Shown here: positions 22,943 to 34,719 of the stretch, piece by piece
How the letters are laid out: each line of letters starts with the position of its first letter
Numbering within the stretch: position 1 is the stretch's first letter
Assembly (NCBI RefSeq): GCF_023856365.1
Contig: NC_064534.1
Location: 10,746,536 to 10,810,535 of the forward strand
Source: Brienomyrus brachyistius
Lineage: Eukaryota > Chordata > Actinopteri > Osteoglossiformes > Mormyridae
Reading direction: 5' to 3'
Length of the DNA: 64,000 bases
Notes under the pieces: model-generated
Database searches by the model: none
What the model was told of the DNA's origin: nothing
Seen by the model: the letters and a program-made list of their open reading frames with translations, nothing else
Position numbers and translations under genes: made by a program

Positions 22943-25900
22943 GCAGGCGTTTATATACCCCCTAATCCCCTTGCCCTTTTTAGAAATTCTTTGACCCCTG
23001 ATGAAATCTCACCTTGCCCCCCCCCCCCCCCGTTCCCACACCCAGCCACCCAATTTTACATATTCATGAGCCCCTGTAAAGCCCTGGGTCCCCTGAATCT
23101 GCCAGGGTATCCGTTCCCTGACGGGGCCCCCTGATATTATCCCCGTGGCGAACGGGACCTCCGACGCTGGTTTATTAATGTATCGGCAGCTTTTACCCCG
23201 AGAGGTATGAGTGGATACCGAGGCCTTTTGTTTCTGCCCTGCTTTTCCATCTCATATCCATTACAGGGGCCTACAAAGTGCCAGTTTTATTTCTATTGTC
23301 TCCTACCCATTTGGCCACATTAGTGCACAAACCGGCCTAACAATGCAGACAGAAATGATATTACCTCTTTCCTCTCTATATTCCTGTTGTACCTTTCTGA
23401 AAAGCCTGTCTTGTGGTTTCTCTGTGCTTATTTATTTGTTTATTCCTGTTTGTTTATCTGTCTCCTGCTGGCATTGCTCTTTCCTTGGATATCAGGTCAC
23501 CTTTGTGGCTGTACAGTGTTTCTCCTTAAGGCCAGAGGGACCAGAGGCCCCACGCTGGATGTGTCCACAGGGAGGAAACACGCTCCACTGCACCTTCTCC
23601 TCACTGAAGCACTCTTTCCAGGAGATGTTTTACCATAATCTGTGTATTTGTTTGTGTTCCTTTATTGCCTCTTTTTGTGTCTCTTTTTGTCTCACCGTTT
23701 TGTTGCTATATCCATAAAATATTATATTATTTATTTGCAATATTTACTAGCTTAAACTTGTATAACTTCAACATTTTATTCTTTTATATTTTATTGTATT
23801 TTATGTGTTTGCTGTTTGTTTGTTTAGCTTTATTTCACTTATTTTTTTTAACTTAGATTTATTCCATCTTTCTGTAATTTCATTACATGTATGTGAAGCT
23901 CTGAGCTGCATTCCATGAAACGTACTATATAAATAATAATAATAATTATACTTATAATCATTATTGTTGTTGTTGACTTAACACTTACAATTCCAGCGTA
24001 CCAAAACGTAACGTGACACAGCTTGCTGTTACTGTACCATGAAATGCTCATGTAAGGATCTTATATGTCATCACATGTTGTTTTATGCACTACTACATCC
24101 AGCTAATCTCATCGCTTTTTTGTCTCCAATGAGCTGCGTGGACATTTGAGTTTGAAACAAGACCTGACAAGTCAAACGCTGCTGACCTGATGTTCCACCT
24201 GTGATTGGCAGTCGGTGATGCACACGCTCCTTTGAGTAATAAGTTCTGTGAGCCAGCAACCTGACTCCAGTTTACCTTTTCCCAGTTTTGGTCTTTATTG
24301 CCTTGTGTGTAGATATTTTTTTCCCCAGCCGTGCTCTTAATTAGGTTTAATCAGGTTGTAAAAAAATGACTGATTTAGGTGTCATATCTACTGAGAATTA
24401 TGAGTTTTTAAAATTGTTTCAGGAAAATCATTTAAGTACTTAATAGTTTCGCTTAAAGGCAGCAATAATATTTTTACAGTTATGTAAGAATTAATTAATC
24501 ACATAATAAATTGGTCATAAGTGAGCACTTTTGTTAATTGTATAGTGACCAAATAACGAAAATATTTCAAATAATCACTTCACCTTTATCTTTTTAATAA
24601 TTGGCGTAAAGCCTCACAGAATTCACAGAGGGCTGCCATGCCGAAATGGCCGTACGATTTGTTACAAATATGACGAGCAGCTCGGTCAAGCCTAATTAAT
24701 AACGATCTCAGCTGGAGAGTCAGATCGCACAGCGGTGCCTCGGGGAGCGCGGCAGCAAGGAGCTGCTCTGCTGGATGATGTCATTCGCCAGAAGCCTCTG
24801 CACGTTCCACAGCAACTCGTGCAGGTAAACAAAACGAACCTGCCTCGGGCTGCTGTTGTTGACAAACAATGTGCCAACCAGTAAAATGTCCTTCATTCCA
24901 TTTATGTTTGTACGTATATATTTATGTATGTATATGTATGCATGTATGTTCATATTTATTTCTTTGCTTATTTGCTCGCTTGTTTGCTTGCTTATATATT
25001 CGTTCAATCATCCATTTAAGTGTTTGTTTGTTTATTTATGCTGATGGCCAGACCTTTTAGCCAGAACTTTAACATCCAGCTAAGGGTAATAAATTACCAC
25101 TGAATGCATTCTTTCCTTACCGGTTATGCTTCATAAACAACTTATGTTAAACAGTGGCAGTTTCTTTTGTGTTTTTGAGATTCCTCTCTTTTCCAGGACA
25201 CTCGATACCTGCCTAGTGTTACTGGTTTTAGGATGAGCAGAAGGTGTTGAGAGGCCCGTGTTGCTGGAACTCAGAACCAGTCCCGCTCCCAGGCTCAGTG
25301 TACACTGAAGAGTGAGCATTGTTTGGATCATGGGCTTGTTAGGTCCGATCATTCGGGGCTACAGCTCTGAGTATTTTAGCCCCCATGCCAATCTTTAAGG
25401 TAAACTTGACTTACCCCTCATCTATGCCCCTGATTTGGAATCTTATCGCTGCCTGGGAACAAGACTTTACACTGCTGTATTATCCATACCTGCATATCCA
25501 GGGCTGGATGGGACCCGCAACACAAACATACATATGATAAAAATTTTGGGGGTCCCCCAGGAAGACCGGGGGAGGGGGGGTCCCCTCATTCTGCAGGCTT
25601 TGCGCTGGATCTTTCCGTCCAATCAGTGATTCCAAGTTGCAGCAACTCAAGAGAGGTTTGGACTCCACATTGATAGGGACTAAATCAAACCCGAAACCCC
25701 CCCCCCCAACACACACAGTACTCCTTCAATATTGGTAGGGACACGTCCCTAGTATTCATCTATGAAATCTATGCCTTTGTGGCAACTACAAAATTCAAGC
25801 AAAATCCTGACCAATAAATGTGCGGATTATTGGGCAGAAGCTTGGCAGTACGGGAGAGATGGTTCAATGTGGGGGGGGGGGGGAGGGGGGTCTTGTAAGA

Positions 25901-26505
25901 TCTTGTGAAAACAAAACATTCCAGCCATATTCCTTGAATCTTGGTATAATACCAAATCGAAATGTCTGCTAAAGATGTTGAATTTTTGAAGTATGACCTT
26001 ATCTCCTGGGTTCTAGATAAGTGTCCTTCAAAGGATTTTGACCATGGGCAAAATCAAGTGCATTATTTTTTTTCCCAGTGAAAACCAATGAAAACCAAAA
26101 TTGACACTTTAATATGTGTTTAATATTTTTCATGGTCTGTAAATTCCTTTATTAAGATAAATAACCGCAACAAAGTGAGAGCAATATTTTTCAGGGGTGA
26201 AAATTATCATCAGACTTTGCACCCATGAGGGTATTAAATGTGTTTAGAAAGATATTCAATATTGTTTATTGTATCCCTGTCCTGAAATCGATTCATAACA
26301 GATCAGGTTCTACCGGGAAACATTCTAGGAAGTCTTTTTTCACCCTTGCAGATAATTTTCCACTCAGGCCTATTTTAAGTGAAAAATTTTCAAAGAAAGA
26401 CTGGTGTAAAACTATGCATGTTGACCAGTCTGGCCAGTGGCTTCTGTCACATGGCACCAGTTATATTCTCTGGGGGGGGGGGGTGTTAGATGCAGCAAAC
26501 AGTTT
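22943..26505. other. Intergenic DNA with low-complexity patches
   Basis: No gene is supported. Poly-C (23017-23031; 25697-25707) and poly-G (25871-25883; 26472-26483) runs are present. A CTATATAAATAATAATAA tail at 23922-23950 resembles LINE/SINE 3' ends. A degenerate TATG/TTTG-rich stretch covers 24900-25040. The 168-codon open frame at 23211-23717 is Phe/Cys/Ser-rich without domain structure. Confidence 0.5.
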
Positions 26506-26846
26506 GATAACACTTTACTTGACAGGGGACAAATACTTAATAATAACTGAGTTACTACTGAAGTATAAATTATGAACGAACATAGTGGCTGCTTGAGGTA
26601 AAAGATGCATTACAATTCATTAATGATGGACAAACATGAGATCAGTATTTCACTTCTGTTATTCATTACTTGTCGCTTCAGTACTTCCTTCACATAGTAA
26701 CTACTTGGGATGAAAGTTGCGTCACGATTCATTAAGGATGAATTAACAGATTAGTGTATAACTATGACTTAGTTTATGGTTAATTAATACATAAGTAATA
26801 GAGTAATCCTATAGTATTTGTGTCCCATCAAGTGAAGTGTCACCAA
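26506..26846. mobile_element. MITE with AACACTTTACTTGA-type inverted ends
   Basis: The left end ATAACACTTTACTTGACAGG matches the reverse complement of the right end (GGTGACACTTCACTTGATGG) with few mismatches. The interior (341 bp in total) is AT-rich, with TTCATTAA/TTAATGA words. Fish genomes carry many MITEs with this terminus. The left end is related to that of the element at 12391-14273. Confidence 0.6.
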
Positions 26847-28842
26847 AAGATTTACTCCACAGTGAAGTCTCTCCTACACTTGGTGCCACTTTGGGATCAG
26901 ATGCGAAAGTCAAGAGCCTAAAAAGCACTAAAAAGCACGACGGAAATCTAACTTCAAAGCCAAGACTCATCTGAAAGGCCGTGCGCTCAAAGGGGGGGCT
27001 CCAGGCCACCAGGGTGATACTGGCCACAGTAGGGGTACAAAAGCAGGTGGGACAAAGGTTAAAATACCAGACTTGTGGCCAGAAATCCCCAGAGAGGAGC
27101 GGCAGTCGGGCTCTTGAGGCAGAAAATTAATCTCCCAATATCTAGAGGTATAAACGGATACAACAGCAAGTCATGCAAGCGGGCTGAGTGAAATGTCTGC
27201 TAAGCTACAGAACTGTAGTTACTGTCATTTTGTTGCATTTTTTAATAATATTTCCATTCCTGCTATTTGTTCTTACTCACTATTTTCCTGATGGGTCTCG
27301 TATTAAGAGTTTTCCCTGCAATTGCACAATGCACAATGCATAAGCCAGCCTGCAAGACTGCCGCATCAGTGCGAATTATCACAAAATAATACATTTTATT
27401 TGTTGCTGGCACTTTTACCTATTATGACTTAGATTTGTAAGACTGGATATACTCAAGAGTACAACAGCTTGACCCCTTCTTGGATAGCAGCTGTGTGTGT
27501 TTTTGTTTTTTTTACTTTTACACCACTCAAAAAGAATTTCGCAGAGCTGGAGCATTGTGGGACTTCTCTCGGAGCGAGACTGCAGGAGACCTTCTCTCAC
27601 CGCACCCGTCCTCGCTGCGTGGGCGGAGCTGGACCTCAAGGCTGGTGAGGAGTCGGGCAGACGTGTGTGGCACGCTGGCGGACGTCCCACGCTCCCGCTG
27701 ACGGCAGCTCTTTCTGTTATTTATAGCCGACTTCAGAAAGCGCGGGCCCTCACATCCATATCCTGGTGCCCTCTCCGCTCCGGCCCTCGCTCACGCTTCC
27801 TTGTGTTGTCGTACCCTTGGCTTTGAATAAATGCCAGTCCTGCCACCTTAGCTAACTCACGTTACGGTTCCCCCGCCGTCCTACTGAAGCTTGCCGATGA
27901 AAACCATGTCCCTCGGGCCACCGCCCTTGAGTTTATTGATATTATTAGTCTTTTCTATCTGAATTTAACACGCAGCAAGGTCATTAACGTCAAAGTCACT
28001 ATGTGTCATAGTACGGCAGACACATCCGTACAATGAAACACCTGTGAGGGGGCTCAAGTAAATGCACATACAATGGCACATACACTACATGTGTAGCACA
28101 GAAACACATATAAAGGGAAGGGAAGAAGGTAAACGAGTAAAGTATATAAGATAAATATAAGGCAGGAATAAAAAAAACAATATAGTCAGAAAGAACAGGC
28201 AGCAGCATCATTAGGAGGCTGTCAATGTAGTAATTACGTCTTATATTAATATGTTATTTTATTATTTTTATTTACCTTTATTTAACCAGGCAAGACAGAT
28301 TAAGAACATGTTTCTTATTTATGTTACTATACCTCTGTCCTCTTTGGAAGTACTGCATTTGTTTACTGTTTATTATATTCTATATTTTGTATCAAAAACT
28401 AGTGTAATGTCTGTTCACTATGAGAGATTATGACTTTGGCGTAAGAAGTCAGCAGTATGAAAGACTCTAAGAAGAAGGTATCTAATGTCTGCTTGCAAGG
28501 CGATTAAGAGAGAGCAGAGGTGATGGCTCCGTCAGGCCGGATCAGACACCGCGGAAGCTGGCCTCGCGCCAGGAGGCCCGGCTGATCGCGTGATATCGGC
28601 ACCGCCAGGTCCATTACAAAATGAGCTGGCTAACATAACCTGCATTACCACAGCTGGTCCACGTGGCGGAGAGACTGAGTGAACAATCTGCCTGTTAACT
28701 AAAAACAGGCCCAGTCCCCACAGTGTCCACTAAAAATACGAGCAATCGTGCCTTTACTATCAGCCCCGTAGGTACCATACATTATTAGACAAAAGAGTGA
28801 AATGTCCAAAAGATACCAATTTGTTTTTTATGTTTCAAAATC
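26847..28842. other. Intergenic DNA
   Basis: No gene is supported. A GC-rich, CpG-containing patch lies at 27540-27830, followed by an AATAAA, but no splice structure is visible. A fragment at 28258-28325 (TTTACCTTTATTTAACCAGG, then AGATTAAGAAC) matches a dispersed repeat common in salmonids and other teleosts. Confidence 0.5.
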
Positions 28843-28975
28843 TGTGGCTACAGATAACTTAAAATGCATTTTCTTTGGTTACTTATGGATAAGGTTAGGA
28901 TTGGGTTAGGGTTAGGGTTAGGGTTAGGGTTGTCTTTGTCGGGATTAGGGTTTTTCCCATTGTACGGTAAACTGA
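28843..28975. repeat. GTCCCCAC-family dispersed repeat, degenerate copy, with telomere-like TTAGGG run
   Basis: The words TTTGGTTACTTATGGATAAG, then GGTTAGG repeats, then TCGGGATTAGGGTTTTTCCC, follow the order of the fuller copies near 31440-31620 and 57700-57890. Within it GGTTAG is repeated about five times (28904-28931). This is a local slippage expansion of the repeat's own GGTTAGGGTTAGG segment, not a telomere. Confidence 0.65.
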
Positions 28976-29239
28976 AAATGAGACGCTCTCTACCCATCAG
29001 TGAAATAGTCTGTGAATAAGGACGCTGACATTATTCTCAAAAGGTTCCATTGGATACATCAATGCATCCGTATGAAAATGATGCAATGAATGTTTAACAG
29101 TATTTAGCAGTATTTAAGTTTTATAAAGAGGTAAAATTGGTTATTATAAATAAAAGCACTGGTTTACCAAAATAATTATTATTGTAATACTTATTTTGTT
29201 GTTCAGTAGGACTGATTTGAGTGGAAGGGTTTCCCGGGT

Positions 29240-29358
29240 TGGTACTTCCTGTTTGGTACTTCCTGCTTGGTACTTCCTGCTTGGTACTTCCTGCTTGGTA
29301 CTTCCCAGTTGGTACTTCCTGCTTGGTACTTCCTGCTTGGTACTTCCTGCTTGGTACT
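29240..29358. repeat. 14-bp minisatellite (about 9 units)
   Basis: The unit TTGGTACTTCCTGC recurs about nine times with one CCCAG variant and a TGTT variant. It reads as a repeated K-Q-E-V-P-S-R-K-Y-Q pattern on the minus strand, which reflects repetition, not a gene. Confidence 0.9.
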
Positions 29359-30204
29359 GGAGTCCAATGACTTGATACAACAGCAAACAACTGCAAAATA
29401 AGCCATGCGAAATTAACCCATTGCAGTATAAATGATTTTAGAAACAGTTTTGATTGTTTGTCTTTGACTGCAGTTATGGGCCTTGTCAACAACATCACTA
29501 AGGCAGTTCAGACCTCACCCACATGCCAATGTAAACACAGCCATTGGCTGGTTCCATTTACATAACTCGTGATTGGTTTAAAGAAGACATTTATTCAATA
29601 ACCTTTCCGGAAATCATCATCATTAAGGGATGTTGTTCAATGCTGTGTTTCCTAGAGACTCACCTACTGTAGCAAACAGAGAAAATATTAAAATATTAAG
29701 ATACCTTATGTACATTATATACTGCCAGTAGATGGACAGAATGCAGCAGTACTAAAAGGCTTGGGAAACGCCATAAGAAGCACTGTATTCTTAAAATCGT
29801 TTATCTAAAGAACCCTTCCAACTATATTGTTGGCATTACAGGGTTATTTCTGAGGAGAAAACCTGGAATTATGTATTATTTTCTGACAAACTGATTTAGC
29901 CTTAAACAATTACTTCTAAGCAGCACAGTCAATACTGGTGCTTATGAACAGAAGATGACTTCATCCACACCCTCTGAACAGCAGATTTTACTGGTGCAAA
30001 CCCGTTTCCTGTTCCATGCTTTGACTATTAGTATTACAAGCAGCAAATCCCTCTCATTAATTTCTTAGCAAAAATACCAGAAAATGGATACATTTATAAA
30101 ACTTCATTCATCCATCCAGCCACCCACACTGATCCTGGAACTTATTCAAGGAAGGATAATACACAAAGCACAGAAGCATCCTTGAAGCAATATCAGTCTA
30201 CTGC

Positions 30205-30410
30205 ATGGTACAGAATGCGCTGTAGGTTATGATTCTGTGCCCTTGATTGGAAGGTTGCCAGTTCAAATCCCAGGGTCAGCAGAGTGATGTCACTGTTGGG
30301 CCCTTGAGCGAGGCCCTTAACCCCAATTACTCCAAGGGTTGGATGTCGCTGTATTCTCAGCTGTATGTTGCTTTCGATAAAAGTGTCTGCAAAATGTTAT
30401 TAATAAATAA
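30205..30410 (+). mobile_element. tRNA-derived SINE (plus strand)
   Basis: A B-box-like GCCAGTTCAAATCCC lies at 30257-30271. It is followed by GTTGGGCCCTTGAGCGAGGC, CCTTAACCCC and a tail GATAAAAGTGTCTGCAAAATG. This order is the signature of the abundant fish SINEs whose tail reads GATAAAAGCGTCTGCTAAATG. The A-box region is decayed and the 5' end approximate. Confidence 0.7.
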
Positions 30411-31364
30411 GGGGTTTTCAAATATTTTCTTTTTATCTAGCTAAGTATGACTTGATCAGTAGTTCTTAAAATTTAAGTCATAAATAAACCTTTTGAAACC
30501 TGGAGCTCGGTGATACCCACCTGGGACGCCCGTTCACCCTGTAGGAAAGATCTTACTCTGCAATGGCTTGCGAGTGCAAGCAATCTGCCACAGAGATGAG
30601 AACAAAGGGGAGATTCAGGACTGTCGCTTATTGCCACTAATTTAAAACATATAAAACTGTCTCGGGAATGCTCCAAAAATATATACTCCCCATAACAAAA
30701 CCAAAGAACGATCCATACATGATCCAGTAGCTGCTTTTCTGCATCGTGCTAATGGCAAAGGACTGTTTGTGTTTGTGAACTTTGATGGAAAAGGTGACAA
30801 CAAATGCCAGGCCAAGACTTTTCTTAATGGGTTAGTAGCGCGGACTTATACAAGGCGCTATACCCACCACAAGACGATCTACTTCAGGGATGTGAACCCA
30901 TGTGCAGCCGTGCGGCGGGTGATACCTCAGCGCCACATTAGTTTGAGTGCAATGGACCAGTGTGAGTTGTGTGGGCAGGTTCTGATCTTGCCCAAGTGTG
31001 TGTGTGCAATTTTCTCACTATGTTAGTATGGATTTCTAACCATCGACCAATTAGCTGCACAAAATGGTCAGTCTGCTGATTTTAAGTGTATGTGTGCAAC
31101 CTACAATGGACTGGCAGGCTGTGCCCAGGGCTCACTGGGATTGACCCTGGGATTGGCACAGCCCTGTACCTCATAAGAGTTACTAAAGCATGAATAGATA
31201 ATAGTAATAGTCATCATTGCCACAGGACTTTCCCCATAGAAGTAGCAGTATTAGCAGTTATGCAAAATGGATGAATGATAGGAAAGAAGGATGGACTGAT
31301 ATTCCGCAGTAATGTCTATTCTCAGCATGACAGAATAGTGATGATTCTTTAACATTATCTTGGG

Positions 31365-31370
<6 letters not shown>

Positions 31371-31399
<29 letters not shown>

Positions 31400-31625
31400 G
31401 ATGTGAATTTTGACCTGTTATTTTGACCTTGAGGGAAGAATTTCTTCAGTCCCCACAAGAGGACACACAGTTTTACAAAAATCTGTGACTATAATCAAAA
31501 AACTAAAAATGCCAAAAGTCATATATTTTGTTTGGCTACTGATGGTTAAGGTTAGGGCTGGGGGGGGGGGGTTAAGGTCGTCATTGTGGGGATCAGGGTA
31601 TTTCCCATAGAAATCAATGGACAAA
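31371..31625. repeat. GT microsatellite plus GTCCCCAC-family dispersed repeat
   Basis: (GT)n at 31369-31396 is followed by CAGTCCCCACAAGAGGACAC, then ATCTGTGACTATAATCAAAA, AAAAATGCCAAAAGTC, a GGTTAAGGTTAGGGCTG and 12-G segment, and TTTCCCATAGAAATCAATGG. This is one of the two most complete copies of the family; the other is at 57700-57890 on the opposite strand. Confidence 0.75.
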
Positions 31626-32584
31626 GATATGGTGTGTGTGTGGTACAGAGTGCTGCCAGTGTGTTGCCTGACAGACAAGCTGAGAAACGCCTCCAGGGAG
31701 GAAGGAGGAAGCGACCTCTTTCCCCACAGAGACACCCGCAGCAGGCAGCGGAGACAACTGCTCATAAGGACAGCCAACGTGACGTAGGCACCTAATACTA
31801 CAGGACACCCTCCACTATAAATACGATAAAATGCCTTCTGAGGAGTGTCAGCTTCAGAGAAGCCCTGGAGAAAAAAAGAGGGATGCAGACTATATCTCTC
31901 TAACTGCAGACGAAAGGAAAAGGAAGGTGATTCGGGTTATTATGGGCTCACAAAGGAGAATTTTGTCCAGGATGCTTCACTGAACAGCCAGTGAGGCTGA
32001 ATTACCGAGGGCAGCAGCCCCTCTAGATGAAAGCGGATCCTGGACATTGAAACCCGTTTAAACCTGTCTTACATATATGCCATTATGTTCGTTTTGATAA
32101 GTTCCGTCGTGCTTCGTGTTTTGCGTTACTTATCACTGTGACATTTATACACACACTCATAAGAAAAGACTGATAATTACATTTTATTTAACCAATTGCA
32201 GGTCAGATACAAGCTAAAAGATCATATATACGGTATTAATCCTGTGGGAGACATGCTATATGTTGGAGTTTTTCTATGCCTGAGGTTTGGCAAATATGAT
32301 ATCAATCTAATTTTAGTCCGTTATCAAATACTCTTTGGTTACTTTTGAATTATGTCTTAGTCTGTTTTGGAAGCTGACGTGTGCTAATTTTGCCCATTCA
32401 TTCGATCATTTATGACTGGAACAGAGTGCATTATATTCTTCAATGGCAGTTGTTCTTCAGGTGATTCCAGATTCCAGTGGCATAGAGTACCTAAGATGGT
32501 TCTGGTCCACGCAGAAGGAGAAATGAGTTTATCTAGCTAAATTTCCCACAATGCAAATAGGCAAAAACAATTGTATAACACTGT

Positions 32585-32700
32585 GATCAACTGGCATCCC
32601 CACCAAGGTCTCAGCAATCTTGAGCCATCAGGCTTATCATGACCCATTATTGGAAAAGTAATTGAAAGGTGGATAGATGGATGGATGGATGGATGAAAAC
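32585..32700. repeat. Fragment of ATGGATGG-family repeat
   Basis: A short 3' end of the dispersed family terminates in (GGAT)n at 32673-32694. Only the tail is recognisable. Confidence 0.45.
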
Positions 32701-34060
32701 ACTAAAAAGGCAAATTGGCTACGTAGGGTGAACATCTTAAAGTATCAAACGGCAGTTCCACTAGCACCTTGCTCATTTAGTGACAAACCCTTGTAGAGAC
32801 AAACAGGAAGCTTCCCTCTGCTCATTGTTTCCCCCCATGAAGCCCGTAAGGAGTTTAACATGAGCTGGATATGGCTGCCCAGGCCCCAGTGGTTCAGCGC
32901 AATGAAAACAACGCTCTTCTGAAACCAGAAATCCCTCAAGGAGGAGCTCATAGAGCCAAATGGGCGTCAGTGTGCGCTGCTTCAAACACCTGGATACTCC
33001 GGGACGCGTCTCGTCAAAAAGAACCGGGAGCATCTCCTTTACCACGAAGCCGCAGCTACGCAAAATGTACGGGTAGCTCATACAGGACAAACAGAATCCC
33101 GGGACGCATGGAGAGTGGAATCTAGTGTGGAATCTACAGCCCAGTAACCAGCAGAAGTGATGCAGGGAGACAGCTTGCCCTCTCTGCTCCTTACAGACTG
33201 TCTGCTTGCCTGATCGTTTGCACCTGAGTGTGGTTTGTTTAACAAGCTCACAGCCAGCTGCATCCGCCCAGGGTCTCTGCTGGTTGGTTGCCACACGAGG
33301 AGCCAGAGATTAAGCTAATTCTGATCTCTGAGGCAGGCTTCAGCCATTCGGGCTGGGGAAGTGGCTCAAACAGGCTTTGTGTGCTGTGTAAATATAGATT
33401 TTTCTTGTATCGTTATTGTTGTATTTTTTGCTATTTCTCCCAGAGGACCCATTGCACCAGGTGTTGACACATATGCAGTCAGTACAATAATTTATGAAAG
33501 TAATTATCAAGATGATTTTTATTATTTTTGTGGCTGTTGTAGAGTTTTTGTTTCCGACTGAACCATTCAATACTAATATTTAAGAAGTTTTATATATAAT
33601 GTGTAACATCTATAGAAAATAAAGTTGTGGGTACAGACACACCAAAGTGGCCTACATTTGACTGGATGTCTCCTCACCCCCTAAGCTTTCAAAGTAAAAC
33701 CCTCTTTTGCTTGCCTTGCATAACAGACTTACCAGTATTTATTCTTGAAAATGTAAACCTTTAAAATGAGGTATATGGGGCGATCCAGGCTGCACTCATT
33801 GTGACATATATTTTACTAAAGCAACACTGATACGGCTATTAACAAGTATTATCCCTAACAGCTCAAGGCTCCATTATATAGTTTCCGTTCTCCACCACCA
33901 TTACTTGCAATTAAGCAATTAAGCTTTTGGCAGTGACTGCCAAAATAAGGGTATAAAAGGAATGTATTAAGGAATGACCGTAAACGTTACTAAAAATTCA
34001 GTGTGGCTGCAGTCGTTATTCGGAGCGGAAAATACCCTCTGACAAAAATTCGACACTGGG

Positions 34061-34363
34061 GAACATTACGCGAAATTTCACATTCGGAGCCAAAGACGCG
34101 TCCCAAAGCATGTTTAAAACCGCAATGACACAGAAAGGTTGCGCCGCGGTTCCTGCCGGTAGGGGGCGTCAGCCGAGGGAGGGAACGCGATCCGGCGGCT
34201 TGATCTGCGCCTTCAGTCGCAGCTCGCCACAGTAGCGCGGGAGGCAGCGAAGCTGAGCAATAAGAGGGACCTCAAATGAAAGAGGAGCGCACCTCGGACC
34301 GGCTCCTCTCCAGTTTTGCGCCGAGTCTGTCCGCCGATCTACCGGACGGTGCGATTCGAAGCC
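34061..34363 (+). promoter_or_regulatory. hcn1: hcn1 putative CpG-rich promoter and 5' UTR
   Basis: CpG dinucleotides become dense from about 34060 through exon 1, in contrast to the AT-rich DNA on either side. No TATA box is evident, so this looks like a CpG-island promoter. An ATG at 34276 opens a 48-codon reading frame that overlaps the hcn1 start in another frame (see separate entry). The transcription start is not determinable from sequence. Confidence 0.5.
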
Positions 34364-34422
34364 ATGGAAGAAAAGTCCAATTCGTTCGCTGGCAGCAAGG
34401 ACGAAAAAGCGGATGGGAATAA
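34276..34422 (+). CDS. Overlapping upstream ORF at the hcn1 start (putative)
   Basis: A 49-codon frame (48 residues plus stop) starts at ATG 34276 and ends TAA at 34420-34422, crossing the hcn1 start at 34364 in a different frame. Its start context is weak (C at -3), whereas the hcn1 start context GCCATGG is strong. If the 5' UTR includes 34276, ribosomes reading this frame would bypass the main start, so it could lower translation. The peptide resembles no family I know. Confidence 0.3.
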   Translation: MKEERTSDRLLSSFAPSLSADLPDGAIRSHGRKVQFVRWQQGRKSGWE

Positions 34423-34719
34423 TGCGTTTCAGAGGCAGGACTCGATGCAGAAGAATAACATGGGGAGCCAGAACATGAAAGATCACGCCAACTCCGTGGG
34501 TTTTAAGATGGATAGGGACGAAGCCATGGTCGGTCTCGATGATATGGATGGGGGGTCCAGGCAGTACGGCTTCATACAGCGGCAGTTCGGGGCGATGATG
34601 CAGCCGGGGGTCAATAAGTTCTCCTTACGAATGTTCGGCAGCCAGAAAGCTGTGGAAAAGGAGCAGGAGAGAGTGCAATCGGCCGGATACTGGATCATCC
34701 ACCCATACAGCGATTTTAG
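34364..34719 (+). CDS. hcn1: HCN channel (HCN1-like), coding exon 1: cytoplasmic N-terminus
   Basis: HCN channels are tetrameric, hyperpolarization-activated, cAMP-modulated cation channels that carry the If/Ih current in pacemaker cells and neurons. This exon encodes 118 residues plus two bases. A variable Ser/Asn/Asp/Gly-rich leader is followed by the conserved HCN domain, [39 protein letters not shown] and WIIHPYSDF. The leader phrase H-A-N-S-V-G-F-K and R-Q-Y-G-F favour HCN1 over HCN2-4. The start is the ATG at 34364 in a GCCATGG context; the frame is open upstream to 34316 but without an ATG. The donor is AG|GTAAGG (34720), splitting the arginine codon in phase 2, exactly as in other HCN genes. 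The leader is shorter than in mammals, lacking their glycine runs. Confidence 0.93.

Larger units (their letters stand above)
29359..34060. other. Intergenic DNA upstream of hcn1
   Basis: No gene is supported. The block contains a SINE (30205-30410), repeat-family fragments (30106-30160, 31075-31200, 32585-32700), a GT microsatellite with a GTCCCCAC-family copy (31371-31625), and apparently unique DNA from 32750 to 34060. The 173-codon minus-strand frame at 32773-33294 shows no recognisable domain. Confidence 0.5.

Noticed and set aside
23211..23717. 168-codon Phe/Cys/Ser-rich frame
   Set aside because: Composition follows T-rich DNA; there is no signal peptide plus domain arrangement and no exon boundary.
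28904..28931. True telomeric repeat or chromosome fusion point
   Set aside because: Only about five units, and the flanks belong to a dispersed repeat that normally contains a GGTTAGGG segment.
31770..31830. Possible promoter (GTGACGTAGG followed about 40 bp later by TATAAATA)
   Set aside because: The two motifs are short and common by chance, and no downstream coding exon or transcript evidence supports them.
32773..33294. 173-codon minus-strand frame
   Set aside because: No recognisable domain, no splice-site pattern, and a competing plus-strand frame covers part of it; chance opening is more likely.
34316..34363. Longer hcn1 N-terminus starting upstream of 34364
   Set aside because: The upstream in-frame codons begin with TTG, not ATG, and do not resemble HCN N-termini; 34364 has a strong start context.
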